64,000 bases of DNA from Methylocapsa aurea (lineage in GTDB: Bacteria > Pseudomonadota > Alphaproteobacteria > Rhizobiales > Beijerinckiaceae). Below are positions 35,843 through 43,701 of the stretch, piece by piece (position 1 is the first letter of the stretch; each line of letters opens with the position of its first letter). The notes beneath the pieces are model-generated. The model did not search any database. It was not told the DNA's origin and saw only the letters and a list, made by a program, of their open reading frames with translations. The stretch spans positions 1 through 64,000 of the forward strand of contig NZ_JQKO01000015.1 in assembly GCF_000746085.1 (NCBI RefSeq). The letters are read 5' to 3'. A program made the translations under genes and the position numbers.

Positions 35843-36495
35843 TAAAGCGGCCTTTCGATGAGGTGATGCACGAGAATCCCGGGCGTGCGCACAGCATCTG
35901 GCGGTATCACGCCGACTGGCACGATCTCATCCGGTTCGGCGATCACGCAGACGGCGGCGAAAGCCATGAGCGGGTTGAAGTTCGTGGCGGTCAAACGATA
36001 GGTGAGATTGCAGTTATAGTCGGACTCATGGGCTCGGAGCAGCGCGAAATCGGCGCGGATCGGCAACTCAAGCAGGAAGTCGCGGCCATCGACCTCAATG
36101 ACCCTTTTGCCTTTCTCCACCACCGTGCCGACGCCGGTCGGCGTCAGGATGCCGCCAAGGCCATTGCCGCCGGCGCGGATGCGTTCGGCCAGCGTCCCCT
36201 GCGGGATCAGGTCGACGCTGATTTCCCCGGCGATCATCTTTTTCTGAGTCACCGGGTTGGTGCCGATATGAGACACGCGCGCCTCGGCGACGCATCCCGC
36301 ATCGATCAGCTTGCCAACGCCAACGCCCGGGAAGGCGGTGTCATTGCCAATGATGGTCAATCCGCGGGCGCCCCGCGCGACCAGCGCGTCGATGATGCGG
36401 TTTGGCGAGCCGACGCCCATGAAGCCGCCGAACATTACGCTGGCCCCGTCCGGAATCAGCGCCGCCGCGTCAGCCGCCGAAATCGCCCGATGCAT
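35842..36495 (-). CDS. 3-oxoacid CoA-transferase, subunit A
   Basis: The 217-residue subunit A starts at 36495 (MHRAISAADAAALIPDGASV) with AAGGGAGG upstream. The glycine-rich GGFMGVGSPNRIIDAL and TGVGTVVEKGKR-type segments are typical of AtoD/ScoA proteins. It lies 13 bases downstream of the fabI-like gene and overlaps subunit B, so all are cotranscribed. Confidence 0.93.
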   Translation of the reverse strand: MHRAISAADAAALIPDGASVMFGGFMGVGSPNRIIDALVARGARGLTIIGNDTAFPGVGVGKLIDAGCVAEARVSHIGTNPVTQKKMIAGEISVDLIPQGTLAERIRAGGNGLGGILTPTGVGTVVEKGKRVIEVDGRDFLLELPIRADFALLRAHESDYNCNLTYRLTATNFNPLMAFAAVCVIAEPDEIVPVGVIPPDAVRTPGILVHHLIERPL

Positions 36496-36508
36496 GATGG
36501 CCTCCCTT

Positions 36509-37336
36509 TCAGCCCATGATGTGAAGGCCGGCGTCAATGAAGATCGTGTCTCCGGTCATGCCCGAAGCGCCGCCGCCGACGAGGAAGGAGACCACGCGTC
36601 CAACCTCGGCGATGTCGACGAGACGATGGGCCGGCGCGCGCAACACAGCCGCCTCCACAAGTTCATCGAACTCGGCGATGCCGCTCGCCGCCCTGGTCTT
36701 CAACGGGCCCGGCGACACCGCGAAGACACGGATCCCCTTTTCACCGAGTTCGGCCGCGAGGTACCGCGTCGTCGCCTCGAGCGCCGCCTTCACGGGGCCC
36801 ATGACGTTGTAATTGTTCACCACCTTGTCCGCGCCATAATAGCTCATCGTGAGCAGCGCGCCGCCGGGCGCGATCAGCGGCTCCGCCAAGCGCGCCATCT
36901 CGATGAACGAATAGCAGGACACGCGCATCGCCTGCTGGAAGCCGGCGAGCGAACAGTCCACGACGCGCCCGTGAAGATCCTGGCGGGGCGCGAAGGCGAT
37001 CGAATGGATGACAAAGTCCAGCCGGCCCCATTCCGCGCGGATGCGCTCGAACACCGCTTCCAACTGCCCCGGTTGCTCGACATCGAGCGGCAGAATCAGA
37101 CCAGCCTGCAGCTGCTCGGCAAGGGGCCGAACATAACGCTCCGACTTCTCGTTGAGATAGGTGACCGCCAGCTCCGCGCCGAAGGCCCGCAGCTTCACCG
37201 CGCAGCCATAAGCAATGCTGTGTTCATTGGCGATCCCAACCACCAAGCCGCGCCGCCCCCGCAACATGTCTCCGATGCGGCTGTCAGGGTCCCAGACCTT
37301 GGGCAGGGGATCGGTAGGCTCGGCGACATCGTGCAT
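36509..37336 (-). CDS. fabI: Enoyl-[acyl-carrier-protein] reductase, FabI family
   Basis: A 275-residue short-chain dehydrogenase of the FabI class. It has the cofactor-binding VVGIANEHSIAYG, the HSIAFAP segment and the catalytic Tyr-x6-Lys in NNYNVMGPVKAALEA, and ends with FIDAGLHIMG. FabI reduces trans-2-enoyl-ACP with NADH. Its place at the head of an operon with CoA-transferase, DUF3141, MaoC-Pta and AckA suggests a specialised copy working on CoA or PHA intermediates rather than the main fatty-acid enzyme. The first 20 residues are extra compared with E. coli FabI. Confidence 0.9.
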   Translation of the reverse strand: MHDVAEPTDPLPKVWDPDSRIGDMLRGRRGLVVGIANEHSIAYGCAVKLRAFGAELAVTYLNEKSERYVRPLAEQLQAGLILPLDVEQPGQLEAVFERIRAEWGRLDFVIHSIAFAPRQDLHGRVVDCSLAGFQQAMRVSCYSFIEMARLAEPLIAPGGALLTMSYYGADKVVNNYNVMGPVKAALEATTRYLAAELGEKGIRVFAVSPGPLKTRAASGIAEFDELVEAAVLRAPAHRLVDIAEVGRVVSFLVGGGASGMTGDTIFIDAGLHIMG

Positions 37337-37674
37337 CTACAATCCCTTGGACCATTGCCGGAGGCGGAGGGCCGCCATTCAACATTAGGCCTGCGCATTA
37401 TCTGGCGGGCCGCGCCAGCAGCGCCGGCAAGAGGCCCATTTCGAAACGATGGCGATCCGCAGGCCCGTTGCACGATTGGGGGCGGGCAACCCTAGGTCGC
37501 ATTGCTACGCCAGGGCGATGACGCCTTCGTGACCATGTAGCGTTGGCAATCGAGGAATTGGGCGGGAATAGCGAGGGCGTGGCGTGCAGAGGCTAGTCCC
37601 CGAATGCATGCCGGGGAGGCGACCCCAGCGACATCCGCGGCATTGTGAAATTACCCCCTTTCCTTGCATCAGAC
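37337..37674. other. Intergenic region, promoter of the fabI operon expected
   Basis: 338 bases between the fabI start and the end of the Fic-like gene, both on the minus strand. No gene is supported. The promoter of the fabI operon and the terminator of the pst operon should be here; I could not define either. Confidence 0.4.
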
Positions 37675-38394
37675 TCAGGGTTCATCGTGACCCACAACGG
37701 TGCTCGAACGCGGATTATCGCCTGTCCCGGCCTGCGCGGACTCCGTTGAATCAAGAAAGGCCTTATTTGCCTGGCGCTTGAGATAGTCCGCCAAGGCTCT
37801 CGTCAGCCCAGGCATCTTGAGCCGCATCATGATGCTGCGTTTGTTGGATTTTTTGAACACGGATGAAGGATTGAAATACTCGCGCGCATTCTTGTCGGTG
37901 AGAACGAACGGGGCGCGGCCTTCGCGCGCGAGGACATAGGACATGATCAGCGCGCCGGCGCGATGATTGCCTTCGATGAACAATTGCGGTTCGCTTAAAA
38001 CTCGGATGTAGACGCCGGCCGCGCGGCGCCAGACGCTTTCTCCCCGGTTGCGCGCATACCAATCCATGATGTCGCGAATGCCGCCGTCTGGCTGCCCGTA
38101 AAAGCGGTTCTCGGTCGCTTCGATAAGCCGGCGATGGTCCAACCGCACGGCGTCGCCGACGCCGCAGAGCACGATGGCGTTCAGCTCCAGCCAATAATGG
38201 AGTTGACCCATCGCGAATATATCCACATCTTCGCGGATAAGGCGATCGACCATAGCGTAGCCCTCGAGCATGTTGCTGAGGACTTCGTCATCAAGAGGGT
38301 CTCGCCGATCGAACAATTCCTTGTTGATCTGCGGAAACAGACGTTGAAGACGGCGAAGCGCCGCCTTGATCGCAGGGAGATTGAGGACCGCCAA
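37675..38394 (-). CDS. Fic-like protein with GNHR motif, last gene of the pst operon
   Basis: About 239 residues, helical. Residues 135-165 read SEPQLFIEGNHRAGALIMSY, which lines up with the Fic signature HxFx(D/E)GNGR; the first His is Gln here (Q in EPQLF) and the third Gly is His (G142-N143-H144-R145). Fic enzymes transfer AMP or related groups to proteins; without the motif His this one may not do so. The start is decided by AAGGAGGG five bases before a TTG at 38394; the only ATG in frame (38448) lies inside the second pstS. It begins 22 bases after that gene's stop, so it is cotranscribed with the phosphate transporter. Confidence 0.7.
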   Translation of the reverse strand: MAVLNLPAIKAALRRLQRLFPQINKELFDRRDPLDDEVLSNMLEGYAMVDRLIREDVDIFAMGQLHYWLELNAIVLCGVGDAVRLDHRRLIEATENRFYGQPDGGIRDIMDWYARNRGESVWRRAAGVYIRVLSEPQLFIEGNHRAGALIMSYVLAREGRAPFVLTDKNAREYFNPSSVFKKSNKRSIMMRLKMPGLTRALADYLKRQANKAFLDSTESAQAGTGDNPRSSTVVGHDEP

Positions 38395-38416
38395 ATCTCC
38401 CTCCTTGCGCGCAAAC

Positions 38417-39475
38417 TTACTTGATGCGGGAAAGGGCGCTTTTCCCAAGATCGGCGACAGCCTGGGGCAGCGCGAGATATCCTAAATCAGCGGCGAATGT
38501 CTGGCCTACGGTAAGACCCCAGTCGACAAAAGACCTTACAGCCTGCGCCCGTTCGGCGGGATATTTTTCGTAAAGCAGAAGCCAGCTGTAGGTCACGATC
38601 GGATAGGCTTTCAGGCCCGCGGGATTCATCATGGACGCAGAAAGTCCTTCGAGGCCTTGGTCGGCCGAGGCCGCGAGAGCGGCGATCCCGGACTCCTGGG
38701 TCGGGGCGATGAAGGCGCCGGCCTTGTTCTGCAACAGCGCGACAGGCAGGCCGAGGCGGCGAGCGAAGCCAAACTCGACATAGCCAATCGCACCCTCGCT
38801 GATTTTAATGCGCGCGGCCACGCCTTCATTTCCGCGAGCGATCATGGCGCCTTTCGGCCAGGCGACGAGCTTGCCGACGCCAGGCCCATCATCGGCCCAA
38901 CTTTTGCTGACCGCGGCCAAATGGCTTGTGAAAGCGAAGGTCGTTCCGCTCGAATCCTGCCGGCCGATCACCGCTATGTTCTTTGAAGGCAAGGCCAAGC
39001 CGGGATTGGCGGCGCGCAGTCTGGGGTCGTCCCAAGTACTGATCCGGCCCATGAAAATATCGGCGTACACATCCTGCGGCAATTTTAGCTCGCCCGTGAG
39101 GCCGGGAAGATTATAGGCGAGCACGATCATGCCGGCCGTGCTTGGCGCCTGGACCGCGCCGCGCCCGATCTTAACAGCCGCGGACGCCGTCAACGGCGCA
39201 TCGCTGGCGCCAAAGTCGACCGCGTCGGCGCTGAAGCGGACAACGCCCTCGCCCGAGCCGACAGCCTCGTAGCGCACCGCGATGGAGGGATGCGCCTGCT
39301 GGAAGGCGTCGATCCATTTCTCATAGAGAGGCGCCGCGAAGGTCGAGCCGGCGCCTCGAAGCTCGAGCCCCGCCGCGAGGGCCCGCTCGGGCGCAGCCGC
39401 CGCGGCCAGAAACCAGAGCGCGCCCGCAAGCGCCGCCGCTGTCTTCATCGTGAGCTGTCTCAATGGAAGCAACAT
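38417..39475 (-). CDS. Phosphate ABC transporter substrate-binding protein (second PstS)
   Basis: A 352-residue periplasmic protein. A signal peptide follows the ATG at 39475 (GAGGA upstream; an ATG ten codons in has no site). The phosphate-binding loops of PstS are visible: RGAGSTFAAP, DFGASDAPL and GRQDSSGTTFAF. It is clearly related to, but different from, the pstS at 42293-43318. It follows pstB by 20 bases and closes the transporter genes before the Fic-like gene. It may bind phosphate with a different affinity or a related oxyanion. Confidence 0.88.
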   Translation of the reverse strand: MLLPLRQLTMKTAAALAGALWFLAAAAAPERALAAGLELRGAGSTFAAPLYEKWIDAFQQAHPSIAVRYEAVGSGEGVVRFSADAVDFGASDAPLTASAAVKIGRGAVQAPSTAGMIVLAYNLPGLTGELKLPQDVYADIFMGRISTWDDPRLRAANPGLALPSKNIAVIGRQDSSGTTFAFTSHLAAVSKSWADDGPGVGKLVAWPKGAMIARGNEGVAARIKISEGAIGYVEFGFARRLGLPVALLQNKAGAFIAPTQESGIAALAASADQGLEGLSASMMNPAGLKAYPIVTYSWLLLYEKYPAERAQAVRSFVDWGLTVGQTFAADLGYLALPQAVADLGKSALSRIK

Positions 39476-39495
39476 GCGATCCTCAAGTTCCTGGA

Positions 39496-40314
39496 TTAGC
39501 TAAAGTCACCGCGAATATATTGCTTCGTCAGCTGCTCTTGCGGCGCCTCGAAGATCTGATCGGTCTGACCGATCTCGACGAGATAGCCCGTGCGGCCGCC
39601 CCTCGAGATGTCGACCGAGAAAAACGCCGTCACATCCGCCACGCGGCGCGCTTGCTGCATGTTGTGGGTGACGAGGGCAATCGTGTAATCATTCTTGAGC
39701 TCAAGCATAAGCTCCTCGACCCGCCTGGTGGCGATCGGGTCCAGCGCCGAACAAGGCTCGTCCATCAAAAGAACCGTCGGCTGGGTCGCGACCGCGCGGG
39801 CGATGCACAGCCGCTGCTGCTGCCCGCCCGAGAGGGACAGGCCACTCGCCTTCAGCTTGTCCTTGACCTCGTCCCAAAGCGCCGCGCGGACGAGCGCATG
39901 CTCAACCCGCTCCTCGATGTCGCCCTTGAAGCGATTGAGCTTCAAGCCGAAGGCGACATTGTCGAAAATGCTCATCGAAAAGGGATTTGGCTGCTGGAAG
40001 ACCATTCCGATATGGCGACGCACGACGACTGGATCGATGCCTCTCGCGTAGACGTCCTGCCCGAGGAAATTGACCTGCCCCTCGAGCCGGAAGCCCTTGA
40101 TGAGATCATTCATCCGGTTGAGGCTGCGCAGCACGGTGCTCTTGCCACAGCCGGAGGGTCCAATGAAACCCGTGATCTTGCCTTTCTCGATCGGAACATT
40201 GCTGTCCCGGACCGCGAGAAACTTGCCATAGAAGATCTTGTCCACATGACAGTCGATGGCGACATCCGAGGCAGGGACCGCCTGCGGCCGTTCGAGTAAT
40301 TCCACGTCGGACAT
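39496..40314 (-). CDS. pstB: Phosphate ABC transporter ATP-binding protein
   Basis: A 272-residue ATPase powering phosphate uptake. Walker [10 protein letters not shown], the PstB-type Q loop [18 protein letters not shown], signature [14 protein letters not shown] and Walker [14 protein letters not shown] are intact. The start at 40314 follows AAGGAGG. Third transporter component of the operon, 11 bases after pstA. Confidence 0.96.
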   Translation of the reverse strand: MSDVELLERPQAVPASDVAIDCHVDKIFYGKFLAVRDSNVPIEKGKITGFIGPSGCGKSTVLRSLNRMNDLIKGFRLEGQVNFLGQDVYARGIDPVVVRRHIGMVFQQPNPFSMSIFDNVAFGLKLNRFKGDIEERVEHALVRAALWDEVKDKLKASGLSLSGGQQQRLCIARAVATQPTVLLMDEPCSALDPIATRRVEELMLELKNDYTIALVTHNMQQARRVADVTAFFSVDISRGGRTGYLVEIGQTDQIFEAPQEQLTKQYIRGDFS

Positions 40315-40325
40315 TGAATTCCTCC

Positions 40326-41246
40326 TTAGACCTGCGGGCGGCCGATGAAGCGGCTGAGTATATTGAAAGTAAGGACAATCAGCACGAGCACGAGAGAGGC
40401 CGCCCAGGCGAGCTCGATCTGATTTTCGAAAGGCATGCTCGAGAAATTGTAGATCAGGATCGACAGTGAAGCGGTCGGCTCCCTTAGGCTCCGCAGCCAG
40501 TAGTTGCTGAACAGTGCGGTAAAGAGGAGCGGCGCGGATTCCCCGGCCACGCGCGCCACCGCGAGGATGACGCCAGTGACGATGCTCGGCAGCGCCGTTG
40601 GCAGCGTCACGCTCCAGACGACCTGCGCGTTGGTGCAACCCATTCCAATGGCCGCATCCTTCATCCGCTGCGGCACCATCCGCATGGCGCCCTCGGCGGT
40701 CAGAGTGACTGTCGGCAACATCAGAACGGCAAGCGCGACGCCGCCCGCCAAGGCCGAATAACTGCCCATGAGCAAAACGACCGCCGCGTAGACGAAGACG
40801 CCCGCCAGGATCGACGGAAACCCCGTCAGCACCTTCGATAAAAAGCGAGCGATCGCAGCGATCCGTCCATTGGGACGAAATTCGGCAAGATAGACGGCGG
40901 CGAGGATCGCGATCGGAATGCTGATGACGGATGCGATCGCGACGGTCACCAGAGTGCCCTGGATGGCGTTTCCAATGCCGCCGCCCAGTTCGAATCCCGC
41001 TGGCGGCAATTCGGTGAACAGCTCCGCGCTGAGCCGAGCGCCGCCCTTCACGATCAACATATAGAGTACGGAAATGAGCGGGACCGCTCCAAGCGCCGCC
41101 ACGAGGCAGGCGCCGACTGTCAGGAACAGATTGCTCAGGGCCCGCGGCTCAAAGGAATTGCGCCGCAGACTCAGCGCTTTGCTCGCCGCCGCGGCGCCCC
41201 GCGTTCTCTCGCGCATTTGGGTCGCTTTCGTCGCCTTGTTCATCAT
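40326..41246 (-). CDS. pstA: Phosphate ABC transporter permease PstA
   Basis: A 306-residue inner-membrane permease with six predicted helices (for example [20 protein letters not shown] and [20 protein letters not shown]). The ABC-permease EAA-type loop reads [20 protein letters not shown]. It overlaps pstC by four bases (ATGA) and pairs with it to form the channel. Confidence 0.95.
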   Translation of the reverse strand: MMNKATKATQMRERTRGAAAASKALSLRRNSFEPRALSNLFLTVGACLVAALGAVPLISVLYMLIVKGGARLSAELFTELPPAGFELGGGIGNAIQGTLVTVAIASVISIPIAILAAVYLAEFRPNGRIAAIARFLSKVLTGFPSILAGVFVYAAVVLLMGSYSALAGGVALAVLMLPTVTLTAEGAMRMVPQRMKDAAIGMGCTNAQVVWSVTLPTALPSIVTGVILAVARVAGESAPLLFTALFSNYWLRSLREPTASLSILIYNFSSMPFENQIELAWAASLVLVLIVLTFNILSRFIGRPQV

Positions 41247-42211
41247 GCCTTCGCTATCTTCCGTGAGGTCCAGACCAGGATGAGCGTTCCAATCACGTTC
41301 ACGACCAGCGTAATCGCCAGCAGCACAAGGGCTGCATACATCAGGGACTGGCGTTCGATCTGACCGGCCTCGGGAAAATTCGAGGCGAGCAAGGAGGCGA
41401 GCGTGTTCGCGGGCGAGAACAGGGACAGCGAGATCTGATTGGCGTTGCCGATCAACATGGCGAGCGCCATGGTCTCGCCGAGCGCGCGTCCAAAGCCCAG
41501 AACCAAAGCGCTGGAGATTCCGCCGGACGCCGTGGGAACGATGACTTTAAGAATGGCCTCCCACCGCGTCGTGCCCATTCCGTAAGCGGCTTCCTTGACC
41601 TTGTAAGGGACGAGGCCGATGGCGTCCTGAGAGATCGCGGCGACCGTCGGCAGGATCATGATCGACAACACGATCACCGCGGGCAGCATTCCCGGGCCGC
41701 TGAGCGAGGTCGCGAAAAAGGGGATAAAGCCAAGGCTGTCATGCAGCCAATTGGCCGCCGGGCGGATGAAGGGAATGACGACGAATATGCCCCACAGCCC
41801 GAAGACGACGCTCGGAATCGCCGCCAGCATCTCGATCAACGTGCGGAAGGCGACCGCTATCCGGGGCGGCAAGAAGTCCTGAGTGAGGAAGATCGCGATC
41901 GTGATCCCGATGAACCCGCCGATCAGCAAAGCAAGCAGCGAACTATACAGCGTGCCCCAGATCTGAGGCAAAATTCCAAAGGAGGCGTTCTGCACATCCC
42001 ATTGGGAATTCGCGAGAAAAGCAGCGCCGCTGCGGCTGATCGCCGGCAGCGCCTGCCCGCCAATTTCCCAAAGAATGTAGACGACTAGGGCGATGATCGC
42101 CAAGGCGCCGGCAGTCGCGGCGAGAAAGAAGGCGCGATCGACGAGGTAAGCCGCGATCGAGGGTGGTTGCGACACGGACTTTGCATTTGGCAAAACAAAC
42201 TGGACCGCCAC
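41243..42211 (-). CDS. pstC: Phosphate ABC transporter permease PstC
   Basis: A 322-residue permease with six to seven helices (AFFLAATAGALAIIALVVYI at the N-terminus). The conserved loop VKEAAYGMGTTRWEAILKV and GFGRALGETMALAMLIGN are typical of PstC. It follows pstS by 81 bases, across a strong hairpin. Confidence 0.95.
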   Translation of the reverse strand: MAVQFVLPNAKSVSQPPSIAAYLVDRAFFLAATAGALAIIALVVYILWEIGGQALPAISRSGAAFLANSQWDVQNASFGILPQIWGTLYSSLLALLIGGFIGITIAIFLTQDFLPPRIAVAFRTLIEMLAAIPSVVFGLWGIFVVIPFIRPAANWLHDSLGFIPFFATSLSGPGMLPAVIVLSIMILPTVAAISQDAIGLVPYKVKEAAYGMGTTRWEAILKVIVPTASGGISSALVLGFGRALGETMALAMLIGNANQISLSLFSPANTLASLLASNFPEAGQIERQSLMYAALVLLAITLVVNVIGTLILVWTSRKIAKA

Positions 42212-42251
42212 GAGGGACCTCTTAAGTAAAGTTCGCCAATTTCCACCGACC

Positions 42252-42278
42252 GCGTCGCTCCCGAGGGAGGAGCGACGC
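42252..42278 (-). terminator. Hairpin between pstS and pstC (attenuator or mRNA stabiliser)
   Basis: A perfect 10-bp stem (GCGTCGCTCC with GGAGCGACGC) and a 7-base loop lie 15 bases downstream of the pstS stop. There is no T run, so it probably protects the pstS part of the message or causes partial termination, giving more binding protein than permease. Confidence 0.65.
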
Positions 42279-42292
42279 TGAAAGGCGCGTGC

Positions 42293-43318
42293 TTATTGGA
42301 TCTTGGCCGAAGCCGCCTTGACTTTTTCAATAACGCTGGAGGGAAGCGGGATGTATCCCATGCTGTCGGCGATCTTCTGCCCGTCCGTCAGCCCGTAAGC
42401 GACGAGTTTGCGAAGCACCTCGGCCTTGGCCGGATCCTGCTTTTGATAGAAGAGCATCCAGGTAAAGGACACGATCGGATAGGCTTCGGCAGCGGTCGGA
42501 TCGTCAACCCAAACGATCAGATCCGGCGGGAATTCCGCGCTGGCGAGCGCGATCGCGCCGCCCTTGCCGCCCGCTGGAACATATTTGCCGGCCTTGTTCT
42601 GCACCAGCGCAATGTCGGCCTTCGTCAGTTTCGCGTAGCCATACTCGATGTAGCCAATCGCGCCGGGGGTCTGCTTGACCGTTGCGGTCACGCCATCGTT
42701 CTTCGGAGCGGCGACAATCTTGTCGCTCTGCGGCCATTGAACGTTTGTGCCCGTGCCGACCTGCTCTTTGAACGCCGGACTGATCGCGCTGAGATGCTTG
42801 GTGAAGACAAATGTCGTGCCGCTCGAATCCGAACGACGAACCACCGTGATCGGCAGATTGGGGAGCTTCAGCTCGGGGTTCGCCGCTGCGATGCGCGGGT
42901 CGCTCCAGTTGGTGATCTTGCCAAGAAATATGTCCGGGTAGACGTCGCGCGGCAATTTCAGGTTTTTCGGCTGGCCCGGGAGATTATACGCGAGCACGAT
43001 CTCACCGGCGGTCATCGGCAGCAAAACAACCCCGTCAGCGACCTTGGCGATCTCTTCCGGCTTCATCGCCGCATCGCTCGCAGCGAAGTCAACCGTCTTG
43101 TTGATCAGATCCTGAATGCCGGCGCCGCTTCCCTTGGCTTGGTAATCGACCGTGACGCCGCTGGTCTTCTTGCTGAAGTCCTTGAACCAAGCCGAATAGA
43201 TTGGAAATGGAAAGCTGGCGCCCGAACCAATGAGGCGCAAATCTTCTGAATTGGCCTGCGAAATTTGAGCAGCCAGGGCAAACGCCGCGGCTGCTACAAG
43301 GGTCAATTGACGCTTCAT
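42293..43318 (-). CDS. pstS: Phosphate ABC transporter substrate-binding protein PstS
   Basis: A 341-residue periplasmic binding protein. The start at 43318 (MKRQLTLVAAAAFALAAQIS) has GGAAG upstream; an ATG five codons earlier is the alternative. Binding loops: GSGASFPFPIY, DFAASDAAMKPEE and RRSDSSGTTFVF. First gene of the operon, about 250 bases downstream of three phased Pho-box half sites. The following permease genes have no phoU partner in the cluster. Confidence 0.95.
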   Translation of the reverse strand: MKRQLTLVAAAAFALAAQISQANSEDLRLIGSGASFPFPIYSAWFKDFSKKTSGVTVDYQAKGSGAGIQDLINKTVDFAASDAAMKPEEIAKVADGVVLLPMTAGEIVLAYNLPGQPKNLKLPRDVYPDIFLGKITNWSDPRIAAANPELKLPNLPITVVRRSDSSGTTFVFTKHLSAISPAFKEQVGTGTNVQWPQSDKIVAAPKNDGVTATVKQTPGAIGYIEYGYAKLTKADIALVQNKAGKYVPAGGKGGAIALASAEFPPDLIVWVDDPTAAEAYPIVSFTWMLFYQKQDPAKAEVLRKLVAYGLTDGQKIADSMGYIPLPSSVIEKVKAASAKIQ

Positions 43319-43701
43319 CGATTTTACTTCCATGTCTTAAGAACTGCCTAGAAGAGGGAAAAGGCCCGCATGGCCTTTGCGTCGAAAGCCACAAGGCGAA
43401 GACCGCCCGCGGGCGTCGCCGGCGCAGAGAAACCCGTCGTCTGTCACTTGGCGTTGCGCCGATGGCGAGCAGGCGTCTCCCTTGAAGCTGAACACCCGGC
43501 GGGAAAGAGGGCATGCGGCCCGCCACATTCTCGCCAAAAAGCGCACAGGCACTCCGTAAGCACATGAGGTGACATCCGTAAGCACGCAACGTGACAGTGG
43601 GATGACATCGCACGCGTAGGTTGCCGATCCGCAGGTCGCCCACGCCGTCGAGCCGACTTTGCGGCGCCGCCAGCGGACAGTCCCGCACATGCCTTGATCG
43701 T
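43319..43701. other. pst operon control region
   Basis: 383 bases between the ppk stop and the pstS start, both on the minus strand. It holds the Pho-box array at 43570-43608 and an unusually long untranslated leader of roughly 240 bases after it. A reading frame across most of this region has no family text and is rejected. Confidence 0.6.
43570..43608 (-). promoter_or_regulatory. Phased Pho-box half sites (PhoB binding) upstream of pstS
   Basis: On the minus strand the half site TGTCA occurs three times. Two form a consensus Pho box, TGTCATCCCACTGTCAC, with starts 11 bases apart (43607-43603 and 43596-43592). The third (43574-43570) is a further 22 bases downstream, exactly two helical-repeat steps. 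Each reads TGTCAT or TGTCAC. PhoB dimers bind such 11-bp direct repeats under phosphate starvation. Confidence 0.85.

Noticed and set aside
43337-43690. 117-codon minus-strand frame between ppk and pstS
   Set aside because: It contains the Pho-box array and a leader region; its composition is unlike a protein.
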